Shown: positions 25,692 through 34,731, counted from the stretch's first letter. The stretch: DNA of 64,000 nt from Pseudalkalibacillus decolorationis (GCF_024609785.1 NZ_JANHJQ010000009.1:1-64000); one strand, 5' to 3'. Notes: generated by a model not told the origin, from the letters alone. Program-made: numbers and translations.

Positions 25692-26555
25692 TTAAACTTC
25701 TTCCCAAATTCTACGGACATTATCTAAACTGATTTTTGATCCTTTTTTGCATTCTTCCATACCTTCAAATTCAATCGAAATGTACCCATCATAACTAGAC
25801 TGTTTAATTATTCTCATGACATCATGTAAGTTAATATCACCATGACCACAAATTGCACCTCTTAAATAGTTGCCTGAAGTTGTTTGGAACCAGCCTTCTC
25901 CTGGATTAACAGATGAAGGTCGATGGTAAAAGTCTTTAATATGAACCATTGATGACAATTGAATATTTTTCTTCACTGCAGCAACTGGATCCTCGTCAAC
26001 ACAGAGGAAATTCCCTGTATCAAGTGTCGTTTTAAAATTTGGTCGATCTACATAATCAATTAAACGTTGGACCCGGTCGCTTGCCTGGACATAAAAACCA
26101 TGATTTTCAACACTGGTCACAATATCAAATTGTGCTGCATAATCAGCAATTCTCCGGCAAGCATCTGCGAGTTTCGGTAAATCTTGTTCAAATTGTTGAA
26201 TTGATGTTTCGCTAGCAGGCTTCCAGGCAACATCATGCCTCAAAAGTTTTATGCCTAATCGTTGTGCGATGTCTACCTCTTTTTGAACACGTTCAATTTC
26301 TTTTTCATATTCCGATTTACTCGCTGTTAAAAAATTTGCACCAATTGCATAATTTGATAGTTCAATACCCACTGCTTCAGCTTTTTGACGAATAGCATTC
26401 ACTAGTTCCGGATTGTCACCCAAAGTAAAGCCCATCGGGACTAGTTCAATATGTTCGCCACCTTGATCAGCTGTCCATTGAATGACATCCAAAATTGACA
26501 TATTTTCTGAGTTCATTGCTCCTACTAAACTATAGGAACTCATTCCGAGTTTCAT
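25692..26555 (-). CDS. Sugar phosphate isomerase/epimerase-like TIM-barrel protein (A)
   Basis: This 287-residue protein is of the AP-endonuclease-2/xylose-isomerase-like superfamily. Metal-ligand positions are visible: ENHG (Glu about 152), DTGN (Asp about 186), VHIKD (His about 212) and EFEGMEE (Glu about 264). It is closely related to the protein at 52751-53623 (roughly half the residues identical by eye). Family activities include keto-sugar epimerisation, dehydration and hydrolysis. The neighbour is a Gfo/Idh/MocA enzyme. Start ATG 26555 follows GGAGG by 9 nt. Confidence 0.8.
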   Translation of the reverse strand: MKLGMSSYSLVGAMNSENMSILDVIQWTADQGGEHIELVPMGFTLGDNPELVNAIRQKAEAVGIELSNYAIGANFLTASKSEYEKEIERVQKEVDIAQRLGIKLLRHDVAWKPASETSIQQFEQDLPKLADACRRIADYAAQFDIVTSVENHGFYVQASDRVQRLIDYVDRPNFKTTLDTGNFLCVDEDPVAAVKKNIQLSSMVHIKDFYHRPSSVNPGEGWFQTTSGNYLRGAICGHGDINLHDVMRIIKQSSYDGYISIEFEGMEECKKGSKISLDNVRRIWEEV

Positions 26556-26582
26556 ATGGTAAACCTCCATTCAATAGATCTA

Positions 26583-26738
26583 GAAAAGCGCAAGCGCCCG
26601 TTTAGGTGCGACAAGCGCTGGAGATTCTGCAACATAACACGCTTTTTGTGTTTGTGGAAGAATCGAAGCGACCTCGAGCACTTGGGCACTGGAGCTAGAC
26701 ATTACATCCATGCCGCAAACTTTTATACTTTCTTTACT
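26583..26738. repeat. Repeat family 2, full copy
   Basis: This copy is nearly identical over about 155 bp to 14254-14411, from GAAAAGCGCAAGCGCCC to TTTATACTTTCTTTACT. It splits the run of oxidoreductase and isomerase genes. The 85 bp beyond it (26739-26824) have a short open frame (GFSGSEGALAAINNVSN on the minus strand) of unknown origin, possibly a decayed gene end. Confidence 0.8.
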
Positions 26739-26824
26739 CGGTACAAATAAGGGGCATTGAAGCTCGCCAACAACGTTTGACACATTATTAATCGCTGCCA
26801 ATGCTCCCTCACTTCCTGAAAAAC

Positions 26825-27808
26825 CTAATTACGCTCAAGCACAACCACTTGTTTTAATTCGTTTGACCTGTAAGCTGCTTTTACAACTTCCAATGTTCGT
26901 AACCCGTCATTTCCTGTAATAAATGGCTTTCTTCTTGTTTTAACACAGTCAATAAAGTCATTCACAAGAGCTTCATCCATATCCTCAGCCCACGGTTGTT
27001 GTTGAATTTTCCCTTCTTTATCATTGTATAGAATGGAATGTTGTTTGAATGCATCAACTGTTACTGTGCCTTCTGTTCCAACAATTTTCAGCGTAACATC
27101 ACCCCATGTTGGGAATGTCTCAGGACGTGACCAGCTTGGATCAATCGATACGATCGTACCAGATTCTAACTCAAGCATTACCGAACCGCAGTCCTCAACA
27201 TCAATATCATAGAATCGTGTATCAAATTCAGCGTATACATTTTTCACTTCATCCTTTAACATCCAACGAAGCAAATCCATGATATGGACGATATGATCTG
27301 TTGCTGAACCCCCACCAGACAATTCTTTTTCAACAAACCAACCACCCGGCATTTGACCGTGGTTAGTTGCATTTACAGCGATGATTTCGCCTAATTTCCC
27401 AGATTGAACAATGGCTTTCACTTTTTTAATAGCTGGAGCAAAGCGAACTGGATATGCGACTTGTAAAATCACGTCATTTTCTTCGCAAGCTTTAATCATC
27501 GCTGTTGCATCTACTACTTCAGTTGCAATCGGTTTTTCGCATAAAATTTGCTTTTTATAGCTTGCTGCTTTCAATACATGCTCTTTATGATTCGTGTTTT
27601 CAGAACAGATGATTACTGCCTCAATGTCTGTCTCTAAAAGTTCATCTAAATCCACATAGAAATTAGATTCAAATTGTTTTGCCATCTTATTTCCGCGTTG
27701 TTCATCAGCGTCCCATATTCCAGCTAATTCTGCTCCTGGGTGTTTTACTAAATATTGTGCATAAGCCAATGCGTGCATATGAGCAAAACTAATGATTCCC
27801 ACTTTCAT
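26825..27808 (-). CDS. Gfo/Idh/MocA family oxidoreductase (B)
   Basis: This 327-residue protein has an unusual N-terminus for the family, MKVGIISFAHMHALAY, with SFAHMHA in place of the usual GxGxxG. The ICSENTNH and EKPIATEVVDA segments are conserved, and GGGSATDHIVHIMDLLRW (in part) marks the C-terminal domain. The substrate is presumably a sugar or sugar derivative from the locus. Its ATG lies one base after the stop region of oxidoreductase C, with GGAGGTG as ribosome binding site, so the two are translationally linked. Confidence 0.83.
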   Translation of the reverse strand: MKVGIISFAHMHALAYAQYLVKHPGAELAGIWDADEQRGNKMAKQFESNFYVDLDELLETDIEAVIICSENTNHKEHVLKAASYKKQILCEKPIATEVVDATAMIKACEENDVILQVAYPVRFAPAIKKVKAIVQSGKLGEIIAVNATNHGQMPGGWFVEKELSGGGSATDHIVHIMDLLRWMLKDEVKNVYAEFDTRFYDIDVEDCGSVMLELESGTIVSIDPSWSRPETFPTWGDVTLKIVGTEGTVTVDAFKQHSILYNDKEGKIQQQPWAEDMDEALVNDFIDCVKTRRKPFITGNDGLRTLEVVKAAYRSNELKQVVVLERN

Positions 27809-27809
27809 A

Positions 27810-28760
27810 TTACAGCACCTCCTTTAACAAAACAGGCTGGCCGATTTCCACTGATTTCCTTGCAGCTTCTGCTATTCGAATCGCCTTTAAAGCATCATCT
27901 CCTGTAACCATCGTTTTATCTTGTGCTTCCACGCTTTTAACAACGTATTCCATTTGACGCTGTAGGGCTGTCTTGTCTAAAATACTTTCTTCAATTATTT
28001 CACTGGTAGCAAGTTGTACATCGATTGGATAACTTTCATTGCTATTATGAGTAAGCATTCCTTGATCCCCAGTCAGTTCAAACGATGTCTCCGTTTCTGT
28101 TGCTGCCCAAGATAATTCTATATGCGCTAACGTTTGGTCCACCATCCGAAGTGTTATCAAGGCGTATTCAATTAATGTTCCATCGTGACGCTCTTTTTTG
28201 ATGTGTTTTGCCATCACTCGTTCAACGTCACCAAAAGTCCAGGTTAGCCAGTCAAATTGATGTATACCCAAATTGGAGAATATATCAAATTCCCTACCTG
28301 GATGTGCTGTTCCGCTTGCTAGCCTCATTACACCCGGTTTACCGATCTTTCCACTTTTTACCTGGTTCCTTGCATCAAGATATTCTGGTGAGAATCGAAG
28401 GTTATGCCCAATCTGAATCTGCACATTTTTTTCTTGGCATTCTTTTAAAACTGAAGATGCTTCTTCCACGTTTAATGCTAGAGGTGCTTCACATATTATA
28501 TGATAACCTTCTTTTGATACCTGACGTACATAGTCAGCCCTGTCATTTGCTGGCACGCAAAGATCGACTATATCGGTATGTACTGACTTTAAATCTGCCA
28601 ATCTATCAACTACTTTACTCCTAAATGCTTCAGGCAATTGTTGTTTGTTTTCTTCAGCTACATCAATAACCCCAACAATATTTACATTCGGGATACGAGA
28701 CCAGGCTTCAAGATGTTTATCATTGCAACTTCCAGTTCCTACTACTGCTACATTTACCAA
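27810..28760 (-). CDS. Gfo/Idh/MocA family oxidoreductase (C)
   Basis: This protein of about 316 residues has Rossmann loop AVVGTGSCNDKH, CVPANDR, and a CEAPLAL segment where most relatives have CEKP, so the usual catalytic Lys is replaced by Ala. LGIHQFDWLTWTFGD follows in the second domain. Loss of the Lys could mean altered chemistry or a non-catalytic partner of oxidoreductase B. The start is placed at TTG 28760 because GAGAGAGG lies just upstream; an ATG at 28781 has no such site. Confidence 0.8.
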   Translation of the reverse strand: MVNVAVVGTGSCNDKHLEAWSRIPNVNIVGVIDVAEENKQQLPEAFRSKVVDRLADLKSVHTDIVDLCVPANDRADYVRQVSKEGYHIICEAPLALNVEEASSVLKECQEKNVQIQIGHNLRFSPEYLDARNQVKSGKIGKPGVMRLASGTAHPGREFDIFSNLGIHQFDWLTWTFGDVERVMAKHIKKERHDGTLIEYALITLRMVDQTLAHIELSWAATETETSFELTGDQGMLTHNSNESYPIDVQLATSEIIEESILDKTALQRQMEYVVKSVEAQDKTMVTGDDALKAIRIAEAARKSVEIGQPVLLKEVL

Positions 28761-28800
28761 TTTACACACCTCTCTCTTCATTACCTTTATCTAATTTCCA

Positions 28801-28820
28801 TTATCGAACCGGTTATATTA
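28801..28820 (-). promoter_or_regulatory. Possible operator (AACCGGTT palindrome) before oxidoreductase genes
   Basis: ATAACCGGTTCGATAA on the minus strand is a CCGG-centred partial palindrome about 45 bp upstream of oxidoreductase C. It resembles but does not match the TGTTAYCGGTAAC operators found elsewhere in the locus. Promoter hexamers are not clear. Confidence 0.25.
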
Positions 28821-28898
28821 AAGATTAAGAGCATGCTATGCAGGGCGTTTTTCACTCTTTATCCCCCGCTTTTTTCTTCAGTCGATAAAGTTCACTTT

Positions 28899-30248
28899 TT
28901 AATGTTTCTCAGTCCCTGTATAATCCGGATTATGATAGACATTATTCATTTCATAAGGATCCTCTTTTAAATCAAACAGTTCCCATTCTGGTGTTCTTGA
29001 TTCATCAATGGTATTGGACGCTCCCAATGATTCACCATAGTAATGAATGAGCTTGTATCTTGTCGTACGTACTCCGTAATGGGCACCAACTTTATGGGGT
29101 TCACTCAAATGCTCCCAATATCGATAATAAAGGGAAGTTTGCCAATCATCATGTGTGCTGCCTTCCATAAGAGGACGTAGACTAGTACCCTGCATAAAAT
29201 CTGGAACATCAATGCCTGCATAGTCAAGAAATGTTTCAGCAAAGTCTACATTTAATGCCATATCATCCGTTTCAGATCCAATCTTGATGGCACATGGATA
29301 GCGTACGATAAATGGCATTCTCAATGATTCTTCATACATAAATCGTTTATCATACCAACCATGGTCACCAAGGAAAAATCCTTGATCTGATGTGTACACG
29401 ACGATTGTATTTTCCGTAAGATCTTCTTCATCGAGATAATCAAGCATTCTTCCGATATTATCATCAATGGAAGCAACAACACGTAAATAATCTTTAATAT
29501 ACCTTTGATACTTCCAGCTTTTTAATTCCTTTGCTGACAGGTTTTCGGGTGGATCTTCTTTTAAATCAATTTTATTAAGATCTTGATCTACCCGCATTGT
29601 TGCCTCTTTCGCAGCATTCGAACGATTACTATAATCATCATGAAATGTTTCCGGTTCTGGAATGTCAGCTGTCTCATACAGATGAGCATGCTTTTCATCA
29701 GGTTCCCATGGACGATGCGGTGCTTTGTGGTGGCACATTAGCATAAACGGCTTATCCTTTGATCTATATTTCAACCAATTTAGGGAAAGATCCGTGATAA
29801 TGTCCGTTACATACCCGTTATAAACCTTCTGTTCCCCCATCTCAATCATTGTAGGATCATGATAATCACCTTGGTCAGGTAATACATTCCAATAATCAAA
29901 ACCCGATGGATCATGAACCCCTCCGTGCCCTAAGTGCCACTTTCCAATAATCGCTGTTTGATATCCGTTTTCTTGCAGGAGTTTCTGAACATTTGGTTTT
30001 CTTCCGTCAAGATTGTCTCCCAGCGTTTTCACTCCATTTTCATGATTATATGTCCCTGTCAAAATAGCAGCCCTGCTGGGTGCACAAATTGAATTCGTGC
30101 AAAAACAATTGTTAAACCGTATTCCCTCATTCGCTATACGGTCAAGGTTAGGCGTTTTATTAATTTTGCTCCCATAACAACTCATTGCATGTGCTGCATG
30201 ATCGTCACTCATAATAAACAAAATATTGGGTCTGTTTTTACCCGCCAT
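28899..30248 (-). CDS. Type I (formylglycine-dependent) sulfatase
   Basis: This 449-residue cytoplasmic sulfatase has metal-binding DD in IMSDDHAAH (residues 15-16) and the maturation motif ICAPSRAAILTG with C55 as the formylglycine site. GKWHLGHGG and YTSDQGFFLGDHGWYDK (in part) complete the S1 core. It would remove sulfate esters from sugars, such as sulfated GlcNAc or fucose in glycans. The subfamily cannot be fixed by eye. No maturase (FGE or anSME) gene is visible in the window. Start ATG 30248 follows GAGGAGGGAA. It lies between oxidoreductase and fucosidase genes in one direction. Confidence 0.88.
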   Translation of the reverse strand: MAGKNRPNILFIMSDDHAAHAMSCYGSKINKTPNLDRIANEGIRFNNCFCTNSICAPSRAAILTGTYNHENGVKTLGDNLDGRKPNVQKLLQENGYQTAIIGKWHLGHGGVHDPSGFDYWNVLPDQGDYHDPTMIEMGEQKVYNGYVTDIITDLSLNWLKYRSKDKPFMLMCHHKAPHRPWEPDEKHAHLYETADIPEPETFHDDYSNRSNAAKEATMRVDQDLNKIDLKEDPPENLSAKELKSWKYQRYIKDYLRVVASIDDNIGRMLDYLDEEDLTENTIVVYTSDQGFFLGDHGWYDKRFMYEESLRMPFIVRYPCAIKIGSETDDMALNVDFAETFLDYAGIDVPDFMQGTSLRPLMEGSTHDDWQTSLYYRYWEHLSEPHKVGAHYGVRTTRYKLIHYYGESLGASNTIDESRTPEWELFDLKEDPYEMNNVYHNPDYTGTEKH

Positions 30249-30365
30249 AGTTCCCTCCTCAACTATTAATGCTAATAGATTCACCAATCGTTCCATTAAA
30301 CCCTTGTAATAAAGCAAGATTTGTTCAAAACGAACGATTACTGTTAATAGAATAAAGATTAGCCT

Positions 30366-31682
30366 TTAATTCTTTAAAAACAGCTCCACAACAGGTACCA
30401 TTACATCTGGTTTTTGCACTGGAAGATCTAAAACAACTGAGTTAACATCAATCTTCGTCTCCGTACTTGTAATTACTTCTTCAGGATCAAATTCTCTAAA
30501 ATAAACTTCTGACGCATCATTAAGTAGCTGTGCATAGTTAACTTTTCCAGCTAATCCTTCTAAATGAATGTGTCGGAATGGCCAAGAATAAATATGAAGA
30601 TACAAACGATTTCCCTTTTGGGTATAACGACAATCGATAGGAGCTTTGTAATTGCTATGTTTTGCTTCATAAATCGAACGGGAATGTAATCTCATCCATT
30701 CACCGATTGCTTCTAAACGATCAATTGAATGATAGTCAAATTCACCACGCCCGTTAGGCCCAACATTTAATAAAAAGTTACCACTTTTTGAAACCGTATC
30801 AATTAACATTTTAAGCAGCGTATCGGTAGATTTCCAATCTAGGTTATCGCGATGATAGCCCCATGTTCCATTCATTGTTTGGCATGCTTCCCATATAACT
30901 GGAAGCCCATCTTTCTCAACCGGTTCGCTTGGTTGGTACTGTTCAGGAGTTATCACACCACGATTTAAGTCGAGGCGATCATTAATAAGAATATCCGGCT
31001 GTAAATCTAGCACTATTTTCTCCAGCTGCTCAGACTGCCAATCAATAGCTCCTTTTCCTTTAGACCATCCCCAGTCTCGGTGTGGGTATGAAAAATCGAA
31101 CCACATATAATCAATTTTACCGTAATCTGTTAATAATTCCCGAACTTGTCCATGCATAAATTCCAAATATTTATTCATATCCCGATCTGTATTTTCTTTT
31201 TTGAAGTCCTCGTCATCACGTTGCGGATGTAGTCCATCAATCGTAAACTCTGGGTGGTGCCAATCGATTAATGAATGATATAATCCTACTTTTAAGCCTT
31301 CTTCCCGAAAAGCATCAATTACTTCACGTAGCAAATCTCGTTTTATCGGTGTGTTTGTCACCTTATAATCACTTAACTTCGTATCCCATAATGCAAATCC
31401 CTCATGATGTTTTGTTGTTATGACGAAATATTTCATACCTGCTGCTTTGGTGGTCCTAGCCCATTCCTTTGCATCAAATAGATCTGGTTCGAAATATTCG
31501 AAATATTTTCGGTACATTTTTGGATGAATTTTCTCATGCGTCATAACCCATTCATGGCGTGCAGCTGGTGTATAAAGACCAAAATGGATAAATAGGCCAA
31601 AACGGTCATTAATAAGCCATTCAGCATTCCCATATGAGTCGGACCAATTTGCATATTTCTTCTCATTTGTACTTGTGCTCAT
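30366..31682 (-). CDS. Alpha-L-fucosidase, GH29 (second of three)
   Basis: This 438-residue enzyme has no signal peptide. It carries FGLFIHFGLYTPAARHEW, the ITTKHHEGFALWDT motif (about 88-101), nucleophile D196 in IDYMWFDFSYP and SGNFLLNVGPNGRG. It resembles the broader-specificity GH29-A type. It sits 117 bp upstream of the sulfatase gene in the same direction, suggesting joint removal of fucose and sulfate. A 520-bp gap containing repeat copy D separates it from the upstream SDR genes. Confidence 0.9.
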   Translation of the reverse strand: MSTSTNEKKYANWSDSYGNAEWLINDRFGLFIHFGLYTPAARHEWVMTHEKIHPKMYRKYFEYFEPDLFDAKEWARTTKAAGMKYFVITTKHHEGFALWDTKLSDYKVTNTPIKRDLLREVIDAFREEGLKVGLYHSLIDWHHPEFTIDGLHPQRDDEDFKKENTDRDMNKYLEFMHGQVRELLTDYGKIDYMWFDFSYPHRDWGWSKGKGAIDWQSEQLEKIVLDLQPDILINDRLDLNRGVITPEQYQPSEPVEKDGLPVIWEACQTMNGTWGYHRDNLDWKSTDTLLKMLIDTVSKSGNFLLNVGPNGRGEFDYHSIDRLEAIGEWMRLHSRSIYEAKHSNYKAPIDCRYTQKGNRLYLHIYSWPFRHIHLEGLAGKVNYAQLLNDASEVYFREFDPEEVITSTETKIDVNSVVLDLPVQKPDVMVPVVELFLKN

Positions 31683-31767
31683 GTTTGAATACCTCCAAAA
31701 TTTGATGAATTGAAAAGATAAGTACCATCTAATTCTTATCCTTCAGCATAAAAAAATTAATTTTTAT

Positions 31768-32193
31768 AAGTGCGTGTTCAAAAAATAGACGAATCTTGTT
31801 GTTAATGAAGTTCGACTAAATACGTTACGTCCTGTAACAACGTCGAACTGACTCACATCGTGTGAGCCCAAGGCACGATAGTTTTGAGGACCGGAACGAC
31901 GAGCGGTACTTGCATAAAAGCTACGAGTTGTACCGAGGAAGCTTACTTCAAAGGTGAACTAGTAGACGCAGGTACATATGGAACTTCGACTAAGTACTTC
32001 ACGTCCTGTGAATACGTCGAAGTCAGCACGTCCGTGTGCAAGTCCGGAAAAACCGAGTAACGTAGAAATTCGCCGTTTATCAACGAGCGGTACTTGCACG
32101 AAGACTGCGAGTTGCACCGAGGAAGCTTTCTTCGTTAGTCTAATCTGGTAGACACAGGTGCAGGGACTCTTGGATACTTTTTGAACAACCTCT
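31768..32193. repeat. Repeat family 1, long composite copy D
   Basis: This 426-bp copy has the standard ends (AAGTGCGTGTTCAAAAA and CTTTTTGAACAACCTCT) but an internally duplicated core. CTTCGACTAARTACKT...GTCGAA hairpins occur near 31808-31848 and 31982-32022, and GAGCGGTACTTGCA...CCGAGGAAGC units occur near 31900-31947 and 32080-32128. It fills the gap between the second fucosidase gene and the SDR genes. Confidence 0.8.
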
Positions 32194-32204
32194 ATAAGAA
32201 GTTC

Positions 32205-32999
32205 CTAATGCTCTAGATGATCCTCAGGCTGTGCAGCTTTAACTGTCAAGCCACCGTCGACCATTAATAAGTGGCCATTTACCTGCATTGCTTCTTCTGA
32301 TGCTAGGAAAACGACAGCATCCCCGATTTGTTTGGCGGTTCCTAATCTTTTCATCGGATTTGCCTCTACTTCTTTTTCATAAATCGCTTTATCTGCCAAG
32401 TAATCCGTACACATATCCGTCTCAATTGTGCTCGGTCCAACCGCATTAACATTTATATTATATTTTCCCAATTCAATCGCTAATGCTTTCGTAAGCTGAT
32501 GTGCAGCAGCCTTTGATGATATATAATGAGGAATAACTGGGCTGGTGACCATCAAACTAGCAGTAGAAGTAATAGTAACGATCTTTCCATTACGCCTTTC
32601 GATCATCCCTTTTGCGGCAGCTTGGGAGCATAGAAAGATAGATTTGACATTTGTATTATATGTCTGATCCCATGTTTCTTCTGACAGTTCCATAAATGGT
32701 TCAAATGGCGCAATACCTGCATTGTTGACTAGAATATCAATTTCGCCTAGTTCTTTTTGTACTGATTCTATCATCTGATCAACTTGCTGTTTATTACCAA
32801 CATCTGCTTGAACTATCATTGCCTGTTGACCTAGGTTTTCCACTTTTTCTTTGACACGTTCAGCCAAGTCTTTTGATCGGTCAGAAGTAAAGTTAATAGC
32901 TACATCCGCACCTTCTTTTGCTAATTGGAGAACAATAGCCTCTCCAACTCCTCTGCTACCACCTGTTACAAGGGCAGTTCTGTTCATTAGTCTTTTCAT
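32205..32999 (-). CDS. SDR family dehydrogenase, candidate for the fucose oxidation pathway (1)
   Basis: This 264-residue classical SDR has nucleotide loop TGGSRGVGEA (about 12-21), NNAG and catalytic YISSK (about 158-162), with a VDGG C-terminal motif. In the oxidative L-fucose route one SDR oxidises L-fucose to the lactone and another oxidises 2-keto-3-deoxy-L-fuconate at C4. The adjacent dehydratase and hydrolase genes make either role likely; which SDR does which step is not evident. An acidic/His tail (QPEDHLEH) ends the protein. Confidence 0.82.
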   Translation of the reverse strand: MKRLMNRTALVTGGSRGVGEAIVLQLAKEGADVAINFTSDRSKDLAERVKEKVENLGQQAMIVQADVGNKQQVDQMIESVQKELGEIDILVNNAGIAPFEPFMELSEETWDQTYNTNVKSIFLCSQAAAKGMIERRNGKIVTITSTASLMVTSPVIPHYISSKAAAHQLTKALAIELGKYNINVNAVGPSTIETDMCTDYLADKAIYEKEVEANPMKRLGTAKQIGDAVVFLASEEAMQVNGHLLMVDGGLTVKAAQPEDHLEH

Positions 33000-33040
33000 T
33001 GCTGTTCTTTCCTTTCAATGATCAGGATATTTTTATTAAC

Positions 33041-33805
33041 CTATTTTCCATTCACTACCCCGCCATCAATCATAAATGGCGAACCCATCATAAATTTTGA
33101 TTCATCAGATGCAAGATATAGTGCGGCATAGGCAACATCAATTGGTTTACCAAGGTCACCACCTAATTGTCGTCTTTTAATTGAATCGATGGCAGCTTCA
33201 GGATTCGGGTCCTTCGACAAGTAATCTTCCACAAATGGCGTGAAGATTGTACCTGGCATCAATGCATTGACACGGATATTGTCTTTTGCATAATCAACCT
33301 GCATGGATTTTGTTAAAGAAAGCACTGCTCCCTTCGTCGCTGCATAGGACGCTCGGTTTGCTAATCCAATTTCCGCAATGCATGATGACATATTGATAAT
33401 AGAACCATTTTGCTGTTTGATCATGTGAGGAATGACATACTTAGAAACAAGAAAAACACCATTAATATTTACGTTTATGACATTTTTCCAATTTTCTAAT
33501 TCGTTCTCGTGCAATACTCCTATACCACTAATACCTGCATTATTAAACAAAACATCAATTTTCTCATACGTAGTAAGTACTTCCTCGACCATTTTCTTAA
33601 CATCTGATTCATTTGTTACGTTTGCTTGAATAAATAATGCTTCTCCACCATGGTGAATTATTTCTGTAACGGTCTGATTTCCTGCTGCTTCATTTAAGTC
33701 ATTGACAATTACTTTTGCCCCTTCTTTCGCAAACAGGAGCGCTGTTTCCTTGCCGATCCCAGACCCAGCACCCGTGATTAAGGTAACCTTTTTATCTAAC
33801 CGCAT
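33041..33805 (-). CDS. SDR family dehydrogenase, candidate for the fucose oxidation pathway (2)
   Basis: This 254-residue classical SDR starts MRLDKKVTLITGAGSGIG, with NNAG, catalytic Ser in MSSCIAEI, YAATK (about 154-158) and IDGGVVNGK at the end. It follows the FAH-family gene by 16 bp. This proximity favours the 2-keto-3-deoxy-fuconate 4-dehydrogenase role, whose product is the FAH substrate; this is inference from order. The start is ATG 33805 after AAGGGGTG; a longer frame upstream overlaps the hydrolase gene and lacks similarity. Confidence 0.82.
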   Translation of the reverse strand: MRLDKKVTLITGAGSGIGKETALLFAKEGAKVIVNDLNEAAGNQTVTEIIHHGGEALFIQANVTNESDVKKMVEEVLTTYEKIDVLFNNAGISGIGVLHENELENWKNVINVNINGVFLVSKYVIPHMIKQQNGSIINMSSCIAEIGLANRASYAATKGAVLSLTKSMQVDYAKDNIRVNALMPGTIFTPFVEDYLSKDPNPEAAIDSIKRRQLGGDLGKPIDVAYAALYLASDESKFMMGSPFMIDGGVVNGK

Positions 33806-33821
33806 TTTTTCACCCCTTACT

Positions 33822-34715
33822 CTAATTAACGCCTGAGCTTTCTGTTTCACGAACACATGTATTTTTCAAAATGCCTAAACCTTCAATTTCTACAATCACT
33901 TCATCGCCATCCTCAAGAAATACTTGAGGGTCCCTGAAAACTCCAACTCCATGTGGCGTACCTGTTGATAATAAATCTCCAGGTTCGAATGTAAATCCTT
34001 TGGAAAGATAAGCAACAATTTCTTTTATAGTAAAAATCATTTCTTTCGTATTTGAATCTTGAAGAACATTACCATTTACTGTACAACGAACAGATAATTT
34101 TTGTGGATCACTTACCTCGTCAACAGTCACTAGATATGGGCCACAAGGCGCGAATGTATCATAAGACTTTCCGCGAGCCCACTGTCCATCAGCAAATTGG
34201 ACATCTCTTGCGCTAATATCATTAACGATTACGTATCCGAATATATGGTCAAATACGTTATCCTCCGTAATGCTTTTTCCTTTCTTTCCAATAATAACTC
34301 CTAATTCAGCCTCATAATCAACTTGTGTAGACTCTATAGGCAGGATCACATTTTCTCCATGGCCAACAACACAACTTGACCACTTTGAAAAAATTAATGG
34401 TGCTTTAGGTGGTTCTACATTTTGTTCGCGACAATGATCCATATAATTTAGTCCCACACAAACAACCTTACCTGGATTCGGTAATGGCGCCTTAAAGACA
34501 ATTTCATCTATGTTAAGGATAAACTCCTGACCATTATCCATATCTAAGTCTGTAAGTTTAGTTTCAATCTTTTTAATATAGCTTAGCCCGCGCTCTACAA
34601 TATCCATCATTGTAAGCGACGGTTCAGCTAGTAAATGGTTTAAGTTAATCACCAGGTTATCGATTACTGTACCAACAAAGTCCTGATCATTTTTAGTAAA
34701 TGTCACTAATTTCAT
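33822..34715 (-). CDS. FAH-family hydrolase, probable 2,4-diketo-3-deoxy-L-fuconate hydrolase
   Basis: This 297-residue protein has the fumarylacetoacetase-family C-terminal domain: CVGLNYMDHCREQN, DYEAELGVIIG with the metal-binding Glu pair, NDISARDVQFADGQWARGKS (in part) and STGTPHGVG. In the non-phosphorylative L-fucose pathway such enzymes split the 2,4-diketo acid into pyruvate and L-lactate. The neighbours (acid-sugar dehydratase, lactonase, SDRs) support this role over acylpyruvate or aromatic ring-cleavage roles. The product L-lactate would suit the lutABC operon about 11 kb downstream. Confidence 0.82.
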   Translation of the reverse strand: MKLVTFTKNDQDFVGTVIDNLVINLNHLLAEPSLTMMDIVERGLSYIKKIETKLTDLDMDNGQEFILNIDEIVFKAPLPNPGKVVCVGLNYMDHCREQNVEPPKAPLIFSKWSSCVVGHGENVILPIESTQVDYEAELGVIIGKKGKSITEDNVFDHIFGYVIVNDISARDVQFADGQWARGKSYDTFAPCGPYLVTVDEVSDPQKLSVRCTVNGNVLQDSNTKEMIFTIKEIVAYLSKGFTFEPGDLLSTGTPHGVGVFRDPQVFLEDGDEVIVEIEGLGILKNTCVRETESSGVN

Positions 34716-34731
34716 GTAAACGTCACCTTTC

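Noticed and set aside
26739-26824. Minus-strand coding remnant GFSGSEGALAAINNV
   Set aside because: It is too short to assign and runs into repeat family 2. I noted it under the repeat but did not call it as a gene.
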